Assembly (NCBI GenBank): GCA_964620045.1
Contig: CAZUJL010000027.1
Coordinates: forward strand, 1-53,378
Source: VFKU01 sp964620045
GTDB lineage: Bacteria > Hydrogenedentota > Hydrogenedentia > Hydrogenedentales > GCA-2746185
DNA: 53,378 bases
Reading direction: 5' to 3'
In this document: positions 19,201-25,950 of the stretch, one piece after another
How positions within the stretch are numbered: the stretch's first letter is position 1
Layout of the letters: each line of letters opens with the position of its first letter
Notes under the pieces: model-generated
Seen by the model: the letters and a program-made list of their open reading frames with translations, nothing else
The model's database searches: none
Told to the model about the DNA's origin: nothing
Program-made: the position numbers and the translations under genes

Positions 19201-20802
19201 GTCCGTGATCAGCACCGCGATACGGCCCGTGAGCTCCGTCATCGTCTCGCCCTGAATCAGGTAGGCGTACTCGTCGCCTTCGTCGATCTGGCCATCGCCG
19301 TCGTTGTCGATGCCGTCGCGGCCCCAGGTCGGAATGGGAGTGCCGTACGCGCCGGCCTGCTGCCACGCCTCCAGATCGTCCTGGCCGATGATGGACACCA
19401 GCAAGTTCAGATACGGCGTGACCGGGATCGTGGGGTCGGTCGTTCCATAGTCATCCACGCCGGACTGCGCGTAGTTCGCGAGCGCATCCAGCACGTCCGG
19501 GCGCCCATTGCCGTTCACGTCATACGGCCCGCCCAGCATGTAGTGCGAGGCGTCCACCGGCTGATCGAGCACGAGGTCGTAGTCGTTGTCGCGCGAATAA
19601 ATAAAGTTGCCGACGCGCCCCTGGCCAATCTCGATCGGCTCGCCCGTCGTCGGGTTTACATCGCCCTCGAACCGCACAATGTCGGAATTCGTGATGCCCA
19701 TGCGCTGAATTTCCAGCGCGGTCGGAAGCACGCGATCGAGCGTGCCGTTGCCGTCCACATCCGCGCGCCACGGCACCGGCACGGTGAACGTGACGTAGTT
19801 GAATTCGTCGTCCTCGTCGACAATGCCGTCAAAATCGTTGTCGATGTTGTCGGTGTCGCCGCGGTACATGAACACGCCCGGCTCGCCGTCGAGGTCCGCG
19901 CCGTCGATGTACCCGTCGAGGTCGTTGTCCAGGCCGTCCTCGGGGTAGTAGCGGTCCGCGCCGACCGGAATCCACACCGAATCGTTCAGCCCGTCGCCGT
20001 CGTTGTCCACATCCGCCAGGAAATGCACTTGCTCATACGGCAGCGTCTCGTTCGTCGCCACCGCGAGCCCCGGCGCGTTGATCATGTTTTCGCGCAGGCT
20101 GATCAACCGGCCGTCCGGCGCGACATCGTCGTACACCACTGTTTCGAGCGCGTCGAAGTCTTCCGGAGAAAACACGATCCGCCCATTCAGGCGTGTGTCG
20201 TTTAGTACGGACTCCAACGGCGAGCGGTTCCGCCGATCGGCCGGGTCGGCGAGATCCGCCGTCAGAATAAAGGGATTTTGCAGATCATCGTCTGCGTTAA
20301 TCGTCACGTAATCCCGCACGGAATACGCCTGCGAGAAATCATTGAAGCTCGGGAAGAAGCCAATGTCCACGCGCGGGATATACAGCGCGTCGCCCCCGCC
20401 GTCGGTCAACCGCCGCGGGTCAATTTCCACAATGCCGCCGCGCAGCGGCGACAGGCGGTGCACGCCATAGGCCGTGTTCGGATCCATCACCGGCGCCCAC
20501 AGGTGCGGCTTGCCCGCGGCAAACGTGCCGTTGAAATAGCTGCGGTACGCGAATTCCAGCGCGGTGTAGCTCGGGTGGATCGCGCGGTCGTGGTTCAGGA
20601 ACGCCATGGCGAGCGCCGTGCCGCCGTCGGCCAGCAACTCCGCCCGCACGCCGTCGACCGTGTTCTGCGCCGTGCGCACATCGCCCACGCTCGCGCGGAA
20701 AAACGTCAGCGCGATCACCAGCAGCAACGTGAGCACGCCGATCGCCACAATAAGGGCGGCCCCGCGCTCGCGTCCGGCGCTATGCTGACGCGTTCCGTTC
20801 AC
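13282..20802 (-). CDS. giant GspK/PilX-like minor pseudopilin, 2,506 aa
   Basis: The N-terminus is a class III (prepilin-like) signal: a short basic leader ending RERG, then AALIVAIGVLTLLLVIALTF without the usual Glu5, as in GspK. Two GspK-type phrases are present, SSKVNINAAGG (about residue 540) and GRININTVETK (about 2,290). They correspond to GKINLNAL and GRVNVNTAP of the T2SS GspK in this window. There they are about 120 residues apart; here about 1,750. Between and around them lie at least a dozen DxDxDG calcium-loop motifs (clusters near 270-350, 430, 500, 1,590-1,620, 2,430 and 2,485) and a lamin-tail-like beta domain (about 1,330-1,390). GTG at 20802 is preferred because AAGGAG lies 5 nt upstream; GTG 20808 overlaps that site. 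It is fifth in the pilin cluster after the G, H, I and J-like genes, the place of gspK. Verru_Chthon cassette protein A is a possible relative from memory, unverified. Confidence 0.85.
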   Translation of the reverse strand: MNGTRQHSAGRERGAALIVAIGVLTLLLVIALTFFRASVGDVRTAQNTVDGVRAELLADGGTALAMAFLNHDRAIHPSYTALEFAYRSYFNGTFAAGKPHLWAPVMDPNTAYGVHRLSPLRGGIVEIDPRRLTDGGGDALYIPRVDIGFFPSFNDFSQAYSVRDYVTINADDDLQNPFILTADLADPADRRNRSPLESVLNDTRLNGRIVFSPEDFDALETVVYDDVAPDGRLISLRENMINAPGLAVATNETLPYEQVHFLADVDNDGDGLNDSVWIPVGADRYYPEDGLDNDLDGYIDGADLDGEPGVFMYRGDTDNIDNDFDGIVDEDDEFNYVTFTVPVPWRADVDGNGTLDRVLPTALEIQRMGITNSDIVRFEGDVNPTTGEPIEIGQGRVGNFIYSRDNDYDLVLDQPVDASHYMLGGPYDVNGNGRPDVLDALANYAQSGVDDYGTTDPTIPVTPYLNLLVSIIGQDDLEAWQQAGAYGTPIPTWGRDGIDNDGDGQIDEGDEYAYLIQGETMTELTGRIAVLITDESSKVNINAAGGWAYPNFPDLNNTPSGPLLGLNLVTEPSTADTPLQRSFADGLGPHEFDTRVIPGVGENRARWMWQFIMGARQGFYAQDFTEEISGNIYRLSDDNVPFDQLFEGDATLPGYGYVDDNANLLQLALSHTNNRGGPNYRTVPNDPSDVIDPRIDLGLELGKWDGIDEPKEYQTFRPYRNIVAEENGFEDDGDDARDEVGELGDQYYRTTQQLKLINVGDENGFRRGFDDDGIFNDIRNYITVHSTDRNERHFHQDSALASFDQSKYRQTTGQRKDLNLTRSGDVARAAKRDWTFPVGVAEAWSLQGGIPSLRDAVLDFAENPSSYLLDKTTMPDEGYTIDFLLGMRQENTSVISDEMIMGFDPGTDAQGRTRVFTMLADPELRAHQVAATLKDYADLDYTRSLDDQIFVPDYWWRRMADRALASDATLADAERIARSQRIYHTVAGLEAIRINELNVRPVRRFEAEAVTDLNQADLTAAGLNIAQVRGLDPNRFVARGPTYPPADRVEAEAVEEQGFRVRTRTTTQAIDDYNARASDNIIEVLTGDDADPTGQRWNLRPFVDFNGTAATDAGLLGLEAAWSTYRRYITVTDPDDNNGDGANYEVPDVVQFSFQATEGLPAGRYYVTVNTTYVDPDDGIILPSVGQQSDFLFAVKTGTLEQDWFADVMNIESYVNAGQIYNQVWRAPALLGSDDLGGSAGMAFLQGDAVFDFDPAVPAGLFTTTIDEFDQNNHLDERNLGFTIEVPEIDPDNDPATERWVHIAFRRGFGPVDDNNEDVLGQNRRGFVINYLEFSQEPDHEWVEITNQSDEAVDLSGWELKVETHPLGIGPMRIPAGTTIAPRGMLLLGTNKFDYGYNFVGDTDNPIIQNPNPVRPIDTDRDVRPPQPTDNPANPPYDRGIGFFANGIGLVAQDNSNPTNIFFGVTVPQTVVDYGDLTQGSVFYRPDTLFIDFMDQDGNGLREIPPPALPDDTVISTVDPAVLGLPVDGTKPWDRIVELIIPDLVPQQGGTNFSASDVGRIVLGGGIFPNTPEQDFTDNDGDNRILAFDGIDNDGDEAERVRDGIDNDDDGTVDEPGEGIDEIYEPVGLENPIRVRVYEGVDEGRFMRNERLRIGAPVPGGYNQEIPRYRTMFFDIDTDTNNTNRIEPAFWTGDADPNDLLQQDNPPQWKEFMERRNFPGDNVLVTLYEGPAIEGRIADRVTYTQRDVENRQIDDVVLVTDFDMNSTGELDPLTDSGVQLPLDDRFESFWPENTMGQDFARSLERKHPDYTGDRFGTQNRFQATDGNYDDWSDSTGRWARRMSIDDTGVLQDTAMIDRRFVTEYRHALGGTPLRRNVSARMAEDFDLTTPTGTLPERATTFATVDFRNHPLVSPGDALTMPHTMRRMVTGVPLANGVTGETYLLDRASTNVEYALAITGVGDLTWDSVMMGQHFDDSPLRTAINFFHEQRAFIGDVGTTDAVALNVGQASVIQVARPADTDPPNDFLGRRNWTVGIGSPPQVWAPLMVFELDDDSGFVGPYSYERQYLFQRLASLPGTVDNTRWPMPLRTALYASRNFANVDASDPADGAQAVFVWDGEDGLENGEYDLYVVTTEDLSLLSRADDDLFDSSGQRLLTDAASAPNTGIGAPFVAAAENTGNNEVYLDIEVFRDSNGDRKAWTPDLFPGGFLRDNQFQRGGAGVPAESFGVLRNVQPDADGVIRYGNVRVENNFLAVSIRNRSASGTVARVSRVMLAARGKTPGRININTVETKRINTIDDADEQYRNFYNPLMGLPGVLERFADDEDVGADEMFVNLGDDPLNLIVEPTITAETDNDLSAAFFARRVVQQRLRLLREQPDGRYYELVSDLLLDAHFARVADNPATATANDAALHPPLVVEYDNYLDDLDEDGVVDTNEFRSGMLREEAFRFGKMQNLITVKGEVFEILVTAQSGYGTDVDGDGRINWRDDREFTPMAEKTARTIYER

Positions 20803-20833
20803 GTCCACTCCTTTCCCAAGGGTGTTGCTATAC

Positions 20834-22306
20834 CTACTGCGTCTGGTCCGTCAGGCGCTGATCAAACGTGCGCCGATAGGCCGTCGGCAAATCGATGCGT
20901 TGCGTAAACCGCTCATTGAAATCCGGCGCTCCCGGATACGGGCTGCGGAAAAACAGCGTAAAGTCGATCGTCACCGCGATCGGCAGCCGCGTGTCCAGCG
21001 GCGAACCGGCGGCATCGGCGTACTGTTCGTCGGCTTCGTCGATCGTGCCGTCTTTATCATTGTCCAAACCATCTGCCACCATATTCCGCCAGTCATTCCA
21101 GAACTGAAACGCTATCTGGCGCACTTGGTCGTCGGCCGTGTTTATGTTGTCGAGGTCTTCAACGAGATTGCCTGTGTTGGGATCGATGAATTGCCGGTTC
21201 TCCCGCACGCCGATGTCCCAATACGTAAAAAACGGCCGCGGACCGTCTGCCGTCGAAAAGATAGCGCGCGAGAATTGCAGATTGTCAGTGTCGTACAGCA
21301 CCGGCGCATCGATGCTCGCATTCACAAACCGCACGCACGCACTTGTGCCATCCGTAAATTCAATATCATCGAAATCGATGGGGCGGCCTTGCTCCTCTAA
21401 GTCTTCGTGCAAGGTCTCAATGTCTGCCCTACACACCGGCGCGTCATCCAACGAAAGGAATCGTATGTTTTCTCCGACGACATAATCGCCGGGATTGAGG
21501 GGGTCAGGACGGTCATAGAAAAAAGGCAGTTCGGTCCATGCGTTCGGGACACGAGGTGATACTGGGTCGTTTGGATCAGGCTCCTGACCACCGGCCAACA
21601 TCTTGATCCATATTTCCCGCTTGGCCGCCTGCTCGACCAGTTCTTCGCACGCCTCATCCGGGCAATTAGCAGCTGCTACACGTTCATCGACGATTTGCTG
21701 CAACGTTATCTGCCCCGTATCCGTATCGATGCCTACCTCCCACGGCACCGGAAACGAGTCCAACGTATCCGCGCCGGGCTCCACAAAGCGGATCAGTTGA
21801 TACGTCGGCACCTCCGCGCCGTCGTGAGAGTCATACGTGTACTCGTCGTATGCTGCGTTCATATTTGCGAACGTCGGATCGTGATAGATCACATACGTCA
21901 CCCGCGCCATATTCGGCGCACTCGATTCATTGGCCGCGATCAGCCCGACGTAGGTAAACCCAATCGGCGTGCCGTAAAAATTAAATACATCGCCGCGGTT
22001 GCGATTCGTAAACGCGCGGTTGAGGTCGCGTTCGATCACCTTCATCGCGCCACGCGCGAGTTCATAGGCCTCCTGGTTCTGGAAGCCCTGCTTCGAGGTG
22101 CGAATCGCGCCGTTGAACACCAGCGCAACACTCGCCATCACGGTCACAAAAATCGCAATCGCGACGAGCAGTTCAACCAGCGTAAAACCTCTCTTGAATG
22201 TAGGGGCGGGGCCCTGTCCCCGCCCTGGGCAAGCTGCGCGCATCGGGCGGCCACTGGGGGCCGCCCCTACAACGGCAAGATGGGCATCCACGCCGCGCAT
22301 CGTCAT
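20834..22306 (-). CDS. GspJ-like minor prepilin with repeat-extended leader
   Basis: A 490-aa prepilin. The cleavage motif RG-FTLVELLVAIAIFVTVMASVA, with Glu5, lies at about residues 39-60, followed by the long amphipathic helix that minor pseudopilins use. The rest is a beta-rich globular domain ending with a DGLDNDKDGTIDEADE calcium-loop motif near residue 420. GspJ is usually about 200 aa. The leader is unusually long (about 39 residues) because a palindromic repeat at 22200-22270 is read in frame within it. ATG 22306 overlaps the stop of the upstream gene (ATGA), which points to translational coupling. An internal ATG inside the repeat could also start a 17-residue leader. It is fourth in the pilin set, ahead of the giant K-like gene. 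Confidence 0.85.
   Translation of the reverse strand: MTMRGVDAHLAVVGAAPSGRPMRAACPGRGQGPAPTFKRGFTLVELLVAIAIFVTVMASVALVFNGAIRTSKQGFQNQEAYELARGAMKVIERDLNRAFTNRNRGDVFNFYGTPIGFTYVGLIAANESSAPNMARVTYVIYHDPTFANMNAAYDEYTYDSHDGAEVPTYQLIRFVEPGADTLDSFPVPWEVGIDTDTGQITLQQIVDERVAAANCPDEACEELVEQAAKREIWIKMLAGGQEPDPNDPVSPRVPNAWTELPFFYDRPDPLNPGDYVVGENIRFLSLDDAPVCRADIETLHEDLEEQGRPIDFDDIEFTDGTSACVRFVNASIDAPVLYDTDNLQFSRAIFSTADGPRPFFTYWDIGVRENRQFIDPNTGNLVEDLDNINTADDQVRQIAFQFWNDWRNMVADGLDNDKDGTIDEADEQYADAAGSPLDTRLPIAVTIDFTLFFRSPYPGAPDFNERFTQRIDLPTAYRRTFDQRLTDQTQ
22200..22270. repeat. dispersed palindromic repeat inserted in a prepilin leader
   Basis: The 71-nt element has 10-nt perfect terminal inverted repeats (GTAGGGGCGG and CCGCCCCTAC). 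Each half can fold on its own: GGGCGGGG-CCCTGT-CCCCGCCC and GGGCGGCC-ACTGGG-GGCCGCCC. It is read in frame on the minus strand, coding Gly/Pro/Ala/Arg-rich residues between the start codon and the RGFTLVE cleavage site. Elements starting GTAGGGGCG are known as dispersed repeats in many environmental genomes (recollection, not searched). No target duplication is obvious. Confidence 0.85.
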
Positions 22307-22695
22307 TGCTCCGCCACAAACGTTGTGAACGATTCGGTGTGGCCGTTCGACAACTGCACCGTGAACGTCACGCGCTGGAGGTACACCTCCGACGCGCCGG
22401 ACAACCGCTGCACGGACGTGCCGTAGCCGTAAATATTTGTCGCGCCGCGCGTCTGCGTGAGCAGTTCGGGCAGCAGCCGATCGTTGTACAGCGCCTCGGC
22501 CGACGTCGCGCGCACTTGGCTCATCACCGATTGCGCCGTCGTCGACGTAATCGACCGCTCCGCCGCCATGCGCGCCTGCTGCAGGCTCAGCGGGAACATG
22601 ATCAGCACCGCAATAATGCCCGTAAGCAAAATCGCCAGCGCCACCAGCACCTCGACCAGCGTGAACCCGCGCGTATCTCCGCCCCGGCGCGTCAT
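22303..22695 (-). CDS. GspI/PilV-like minor prepilin
   Basis: A 130-aa minor pilin. The leader MTRRGGDTRG is followed by FTLVEVLVALAILLTGIIAVL, with Glu5 and the hydrophobic helix used for insertion into the pilus and for recognition by the prepilin peptidase. The remaining 90 residues form a short beta-domain. Its size and its place between the H-like and J-like genes match gspI. The stop overlaps the J-like start (ATGA), and its own ATG overlaps the end of the H-like gene by 4 nt, so the set is tightly coupled. Confidence 0.87.
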   Translation of the reverse strand: MTRRGGDTRGFTLVEVLVALAILLTGIIAVLIMFPLSLQQARMAAERSITSTTAQSVMSQVRATSAEALYNDRLLPELLTQTRGATNIYGYGTSVQRLSGASEVYLQRVTFTVQLSNGHTESFTTFVAEQ

Positions 22696-23678
22696 GGCAG
22701 CATCTTCACGCGGCCCGTCGGCACGAACAACTCAATCGTGACGTCGCGCTCCGCATAGTAGTCGTCCGTCGTGTTCGACGGAGAGTCGTTGTCGGCGATG
22801 TACCGCACCGAATCTTCGGGGTTGATCGTGTCGAACATGACCCGGATGGTCTGCGGCACCAACTGCTCGGCACTGTTGGAGCTGGAACCGAACCGGTCGT
22901 CGTAGTCACGATCGGGCATCGCGCCCACGCGAAACCGGATGCGCTGCGGCGCGAAGCCGTCTCGCACGCGCAACGTGCCGTCCGGCAGGAACCGGTGCGC
23001 GGGAAAACTGAATGTGCCCGCGACATCGTCCACCCGCGGCAAGCCGTCAAGCGCGTAGTCCAAAATCGGCAACGGACTCGCCAGTGGATCGGTGCAGCGA
23101 TCGCGGTTGGGCTCTAAAAACATCTCGTCGCTAGGGTCGTACAACATAACCCCTGTCAGCCCTGTCGTTGAGACAGGTTCGATACCGGAATCGTCCACTT
23201 GAAAAACATCGGTCAGCAACGCCGTCTGCTTCGGCATCGTGCGGAACGTGCTGTCCGATGTGTTTACAGGCGTGAAGTAGTAAGTCCGGTCCAGTCGAAA
23301 CGGATTCGGGCTCGGTTGCTCGTTGATGAGGATCATTTCCTCGCGCGTCAGGCGCCGCGCCAAGATCACGCTGTCGACCACCGCCACGCAGGGATCCGGA
23401 AACGTCGACGAATCGAGCGCCATTTCGCTGTCGCGCACGATGCGTCCGCCGTACACCAGCGCGGTCTCGACATTGTGCGTGCTGGCATACACACGCGCGG
23501 CCTTCAGCAGCGTGAACACATCGCGCGCGGCAAAGGCGGCCTCGCTGCTGCTGCCCCAGCCGCCGCGAATCGCCAGCGGGACCAACACCGCGCTTAGCAC
23601 GCCGATGATCGCCATGACGACCAGCATTTCGACAAGGGTCACGCCAGCTTGCCCGATGCGCCGCGCTGTGGTGCCCAT
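22692..23678 (-). CDS. GspH/FimT-like minor prepilin
   Basis: A 328-aa minor pilin with leader RRIGQAG and then VTLVEMLVVMAIIGVLSAVLV, with Glu at +5. The first mature residue is Val rather than Phe. The globular part includes a stretch (about residues 40-95) shaped like the N-terminal region of GspH/FimT; the remainder is about twice the family length. ATG 23678 is chosen because GGAGG lies 8 nt upstream; the in-frame GTG at 23699 has no such site. The gene begins 21 nt after the G-like pilin stop and overlaps the I-like gene by 4 nt. Confidence 0.83.
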   Translation of the reverse strand: MGTTARRIGQAGVTLVEMLVVMAIIGVLSAVLVPLAIRGGWGSSSEAAFAARDVFTLLKAARVYASTHNVETALVYGGRIVRDSEMALDSSTFPDPCVAVVDSVILARRLTREEMILINEQPSPNPFRLDRTYYFTPVNTSDSTFRTMPKQTALLTDVFQVDDSGIEPVSTTGLTGVMLYDPSDEMFLEPNRDRCTDPLASPLPILDYALDGLPRVDDVAGTFSFPAHRFLPDGTLRVRDGFAPQRIRFRVGAMPDRDYDDRFGSSSNSAEQLVPQTIRVMFDTINPEDSVRYIADNDSPSNTTDDYYAERDVTIELFVPTGRVKMLP

Positions 23679-23699
23679 AGCCAAATCCTCCGCGCCCAC

Positions 23700-24581
23700 T
23701 TACGACTTCGGCGCGCTGTCCCAGCCGTTCTCGCCGTCCCAGTTGTTCGGGTCGTCGCCGCCGCCGAGGAATGCCGGATCGCCGTCCTCGATGCCGTCGC
23801 GCATCTGAACGAGCAGGTTGGCGTCGTTGCGCTGGTTCGGGCCATAGGACCAAATGTACACCGCCAAATCGCGCGACGCGGGAAATCCATACGCCTCGAT
23901 GTTGGCGAACATGTCGGAAAATTCAGCGGGAATGTCCTCGTCGTCGCGCCGCGGCTGACCCGGAATCTGCTCGCGCGCGTAGTTGTACGCGTCGGTGCCG
24001 TAAATGTAGGCCTCGGCGCTCGTGAAGTCGGCGTCGTCCGGCTCGGGCGCGCTCGGGTCATAGGTCGCGCTCGCCGTGCGGTATGACCGCAGCGGCATCG
24101 GCCCGCGCAACGGCCCCATCCAGAACCGGTACCGCTGGCCCCACGGGTCATTGCCAATCTGAATGTAGTTCGTGCCAAGTTTCTGGCGCACTTCGGGCAC
24201 AAGATTCGCCCGCGCCCATTCCGAATCTTTGCCTTGGCGCAACAGTTCGTAGAAGAAGTTGGTGTAGATGTCCTCGGCCGCTTGCACACCGGCGTAATCC
24301 CCGGCGGCGATCAGATTTGCAGCATCTTGAAGTTGCTGTTGCATCGTAGGCGCCAGGAAATCCTTGAAGCTGGAACGGCTGGCATCGGTCAGCATGCCGG
24401 TCAGCGAGGTGTCGAGATTTTTGATCTCGCTCACGGCCCGGGTCACGCGCGCCTTATATATGTACTTCGCCACGTTCGGCACCACGATCGCCGCCAGAAT
24501 GCCGATGATCGCGATCACCGCGAGCAACTCAACCAGCGTGAACCCGCGCGTCGACCGCGCCCACTTTTGCTCAAAACGCAT
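23700..24581 (-). CDS. GspG/PilA-like major pilin candidate
   Basis: A 293-aa prepilin: leader MRFEQKWARSTRG, then FTLVELLAVIAIIGILAAIVVPNV, the canonical type IV pilin/GspG N-terminus with Glu5 and Pro22. A GspG-like segment NDPWGQRYRFWMGP occurs near residue 150. It is about twice the length of a typical GspG, with an acidic C-terminal extension rich in Asp/Gly/Asn that may bind calcium. The ribosome site AGGAGG with 6-nt spacing is the strongest in the cluster, consistent with high expression. A stem-loop lies just upstream, between it and pilC. It is first of the five pilin-type genes, hence the likely main subunit. Confidence 0.86.
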   Translation of the reverse strand: MRFEQKWARSTRGFTLVELLAVIAIIGILAAIVVPNVAKYIYKARVTRAVSEIKNLDTSLTGMLTDASRSSFKDFLAPTMQQQLQDAANLIAAGDYAGVQAAEDIYTNFFYELLRQGKDSEWARANLVPEVRQKLGTNYIQIGNDPWGQRYRFWMGPLRGPMPLRSYRTASATYDPSAPEPDDADFTSAEAYIYGTDAYNYAREQIPGQPRRDDEDIPAEFSDMFANIEAYGFPASRDLAVYIWSYGPNQRNDANLLVQMRDGIEDGDPAFLGGGDDPNNWDGENGWDSAPKS

Positions 24582-24612
24582 GCCTGCCTCCTGACTCCCC
24601 GACTTCCCCGTC

Positions 24613-24630
24613 CCGCGTCTCCGGACGCGG
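24613..24630 (-). other. stem-loop between pilC and the major-pilin gene
   Basis: CCGCGTC-TCCG-GACGCGG forms a perfect 7-bp stem with a 4-nt loop in the 99-nt gap. No T-run follows, so it is not a Rho-independent terminator. An RNA-processing or stabilising hairpin that separates pilin expression from the upstream genes is one possibility. The rest of the gap holds only the pilin ribosome site. Confidence 0.5.
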
Positions 24631-24680
24631 AACGCCTTGCCATTACCTCGATCCGCGCCGCGTGGGCGCGGGTTGCAGCC

Positions 24681-25937
24681 TCAACCGCCTTCCGCGCCGC
24701 CGGGGTTCGTGAGCGCGTCGCCGAGGGTGAAGATCGGCAGATACAGCGACACCACGATGAACCCGATCACGCCGCCCAGCCCGACGATGATCGCCGGCTC
24801 CATCAACTGCAGCAACGCTTCCACGGCCGCCTCGACTTCCGCGTCGTAAATATCGGCCACCTTGTTCAACATCGCATCCAGGCTGCCTGTTTCCTCGCCG
24901 ACGTCGATCATGTTCACCACCATCGCGGGGAACACCTTGGTTTCGTCGAGCGGCGCGGCGATCGTGTCGCCTTCCTTGATGCGATCGTGCACCTTCAGCA
25001 CCGCGTCCTGAATCACGGAATTGCTGATCGTCTCGCGCGTGATCTTGAGCGCCTGCAGAATCGGCACGCCGGAGTTCAGCAGCGTGCCCAGTGTGCGCGC
25101 GAAACGCGCCACGGCCACCTTCGTCACCAGGTCGCCCACCTTTGGGATCTTCAGCGAGACCTTGTCGACCAACCGCTGCACCTGCGGAATCTTGCGCACC
25201 AGCTTGAGGAAAATAATGAAGCTGTTGATGTACAGCAGCAGCTTCCACCAGGACACCTTCATGAAGTCCGAGAAGTCCACGAGGAACTGCGTGGGCGCCG
25301 GCAGCTTGCCGCCGAATTCGTCGAAAATTTCCGCGAACACGGGCACGACCTTGACCAGCAGGAAGGACACGATGCCGCTCGCGATCACGATCACCGCGAT
25401 CGGATACACCATCGCGCCGCGCACGCGCCGGATCAGCGCCTGGCGCTTTTCCATGAACATCGCGAGGCGGTTCAGCACGACTTCGAGCATACCGCCGACC
25501 TCACCAGCCTTCACCATGTTCACGTACAGGCGGTCGAAAATTTTCGGGTGTTTCGCCAGCGATTCGGAGAACGTTCCGCCGGACTGCACGTCGGCGGAAA
25601 TTTCGCGGAGCACGTCGCGCATCTTGGAGGCTTTGAGCTGCGCGATCAGAATGTTCAGGCTGCGCAGCAGCGGCAGACCGGCGTCGATCAGCGTCGCCAA
25701 CTGGCGCGTGATGATCACCTTCTCCTTGAACTTCACGCCGCCGAAGTACAGCTCGTCCAGCCCGCCCTTCTTGCGGCGCGCGCGGCGTTCGTCCGACTTG
25801 CGCGCCTCGCGAATATGCGTCGGGAACAGGCCCATGTTGCGCACGTCTTGCACGGCGAGCGCCTGGCTCTCCGACTCAATGACGCCGAACCGGTCCTTGC
25901 CTTCCTTGTCGGTCGCCTTGTACGCGAAACGCGGCAT
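24681..25937 (-). CDS. pilC: PilC/GspF-type inner-membrane platform protein
   Basis: A 418-aa polytopic platform protein on which the ATPases act to insert or extract pilin subunits. It opens with FAYKATDKEGK (the GspF N-terminal motif). It then shows two copies of the T2SSF domain (about residues 70-195 and 275-400). Each has the phrase type RQLATLIDAGLPLLRSL / RTLGTLLNSGVPILQAL and is followed by membrane helices. The length is normal. The ATG has a GAGGAG ribosome site and lies 13 nt after the pilB stop, so the two are coupled. The other GspF at 36863 belongs to the T2SS. Confidence 0.95.
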   Translation of the reverse strand: MPRFAYKATDKEGKDRFGVIESESQALAVQDVRNMGLFPTHIREARKSDERRARRKKGGLDELYFGGVKFKEKVIITRQLATLIDAGLPLLRSLNILIAQLKASKMRDVLREISADVQSGGTFSESLAKHPKIFDRLYVNMVKAGEVGGMLEVVLNRLAMFMEKRQALIRRVRGAMVYPIAVIVIASGIVSFLLVKVVPVFAEIFDEFGGKLPAPTQFLVDFSDFMKVSWWKLLLYINSFIIFLKLVRKIPQVQRLVDKVSLKIPKVGDLVTKVAVARFARTLGTLLNSGVPILQALKITRETISNSVIQDAVLKVHDRIKEGDTIAAPLDETKVFPAMVVNMIDVGEETGSLDAMLNKVADIYDAEVEAAVEALLQLMEPAIIVGLGGVIGFIVVSLYLPIFTLGDALTNPGGAEGG

Positions 25938-25950
25938 GGGGCCCCTCTCC

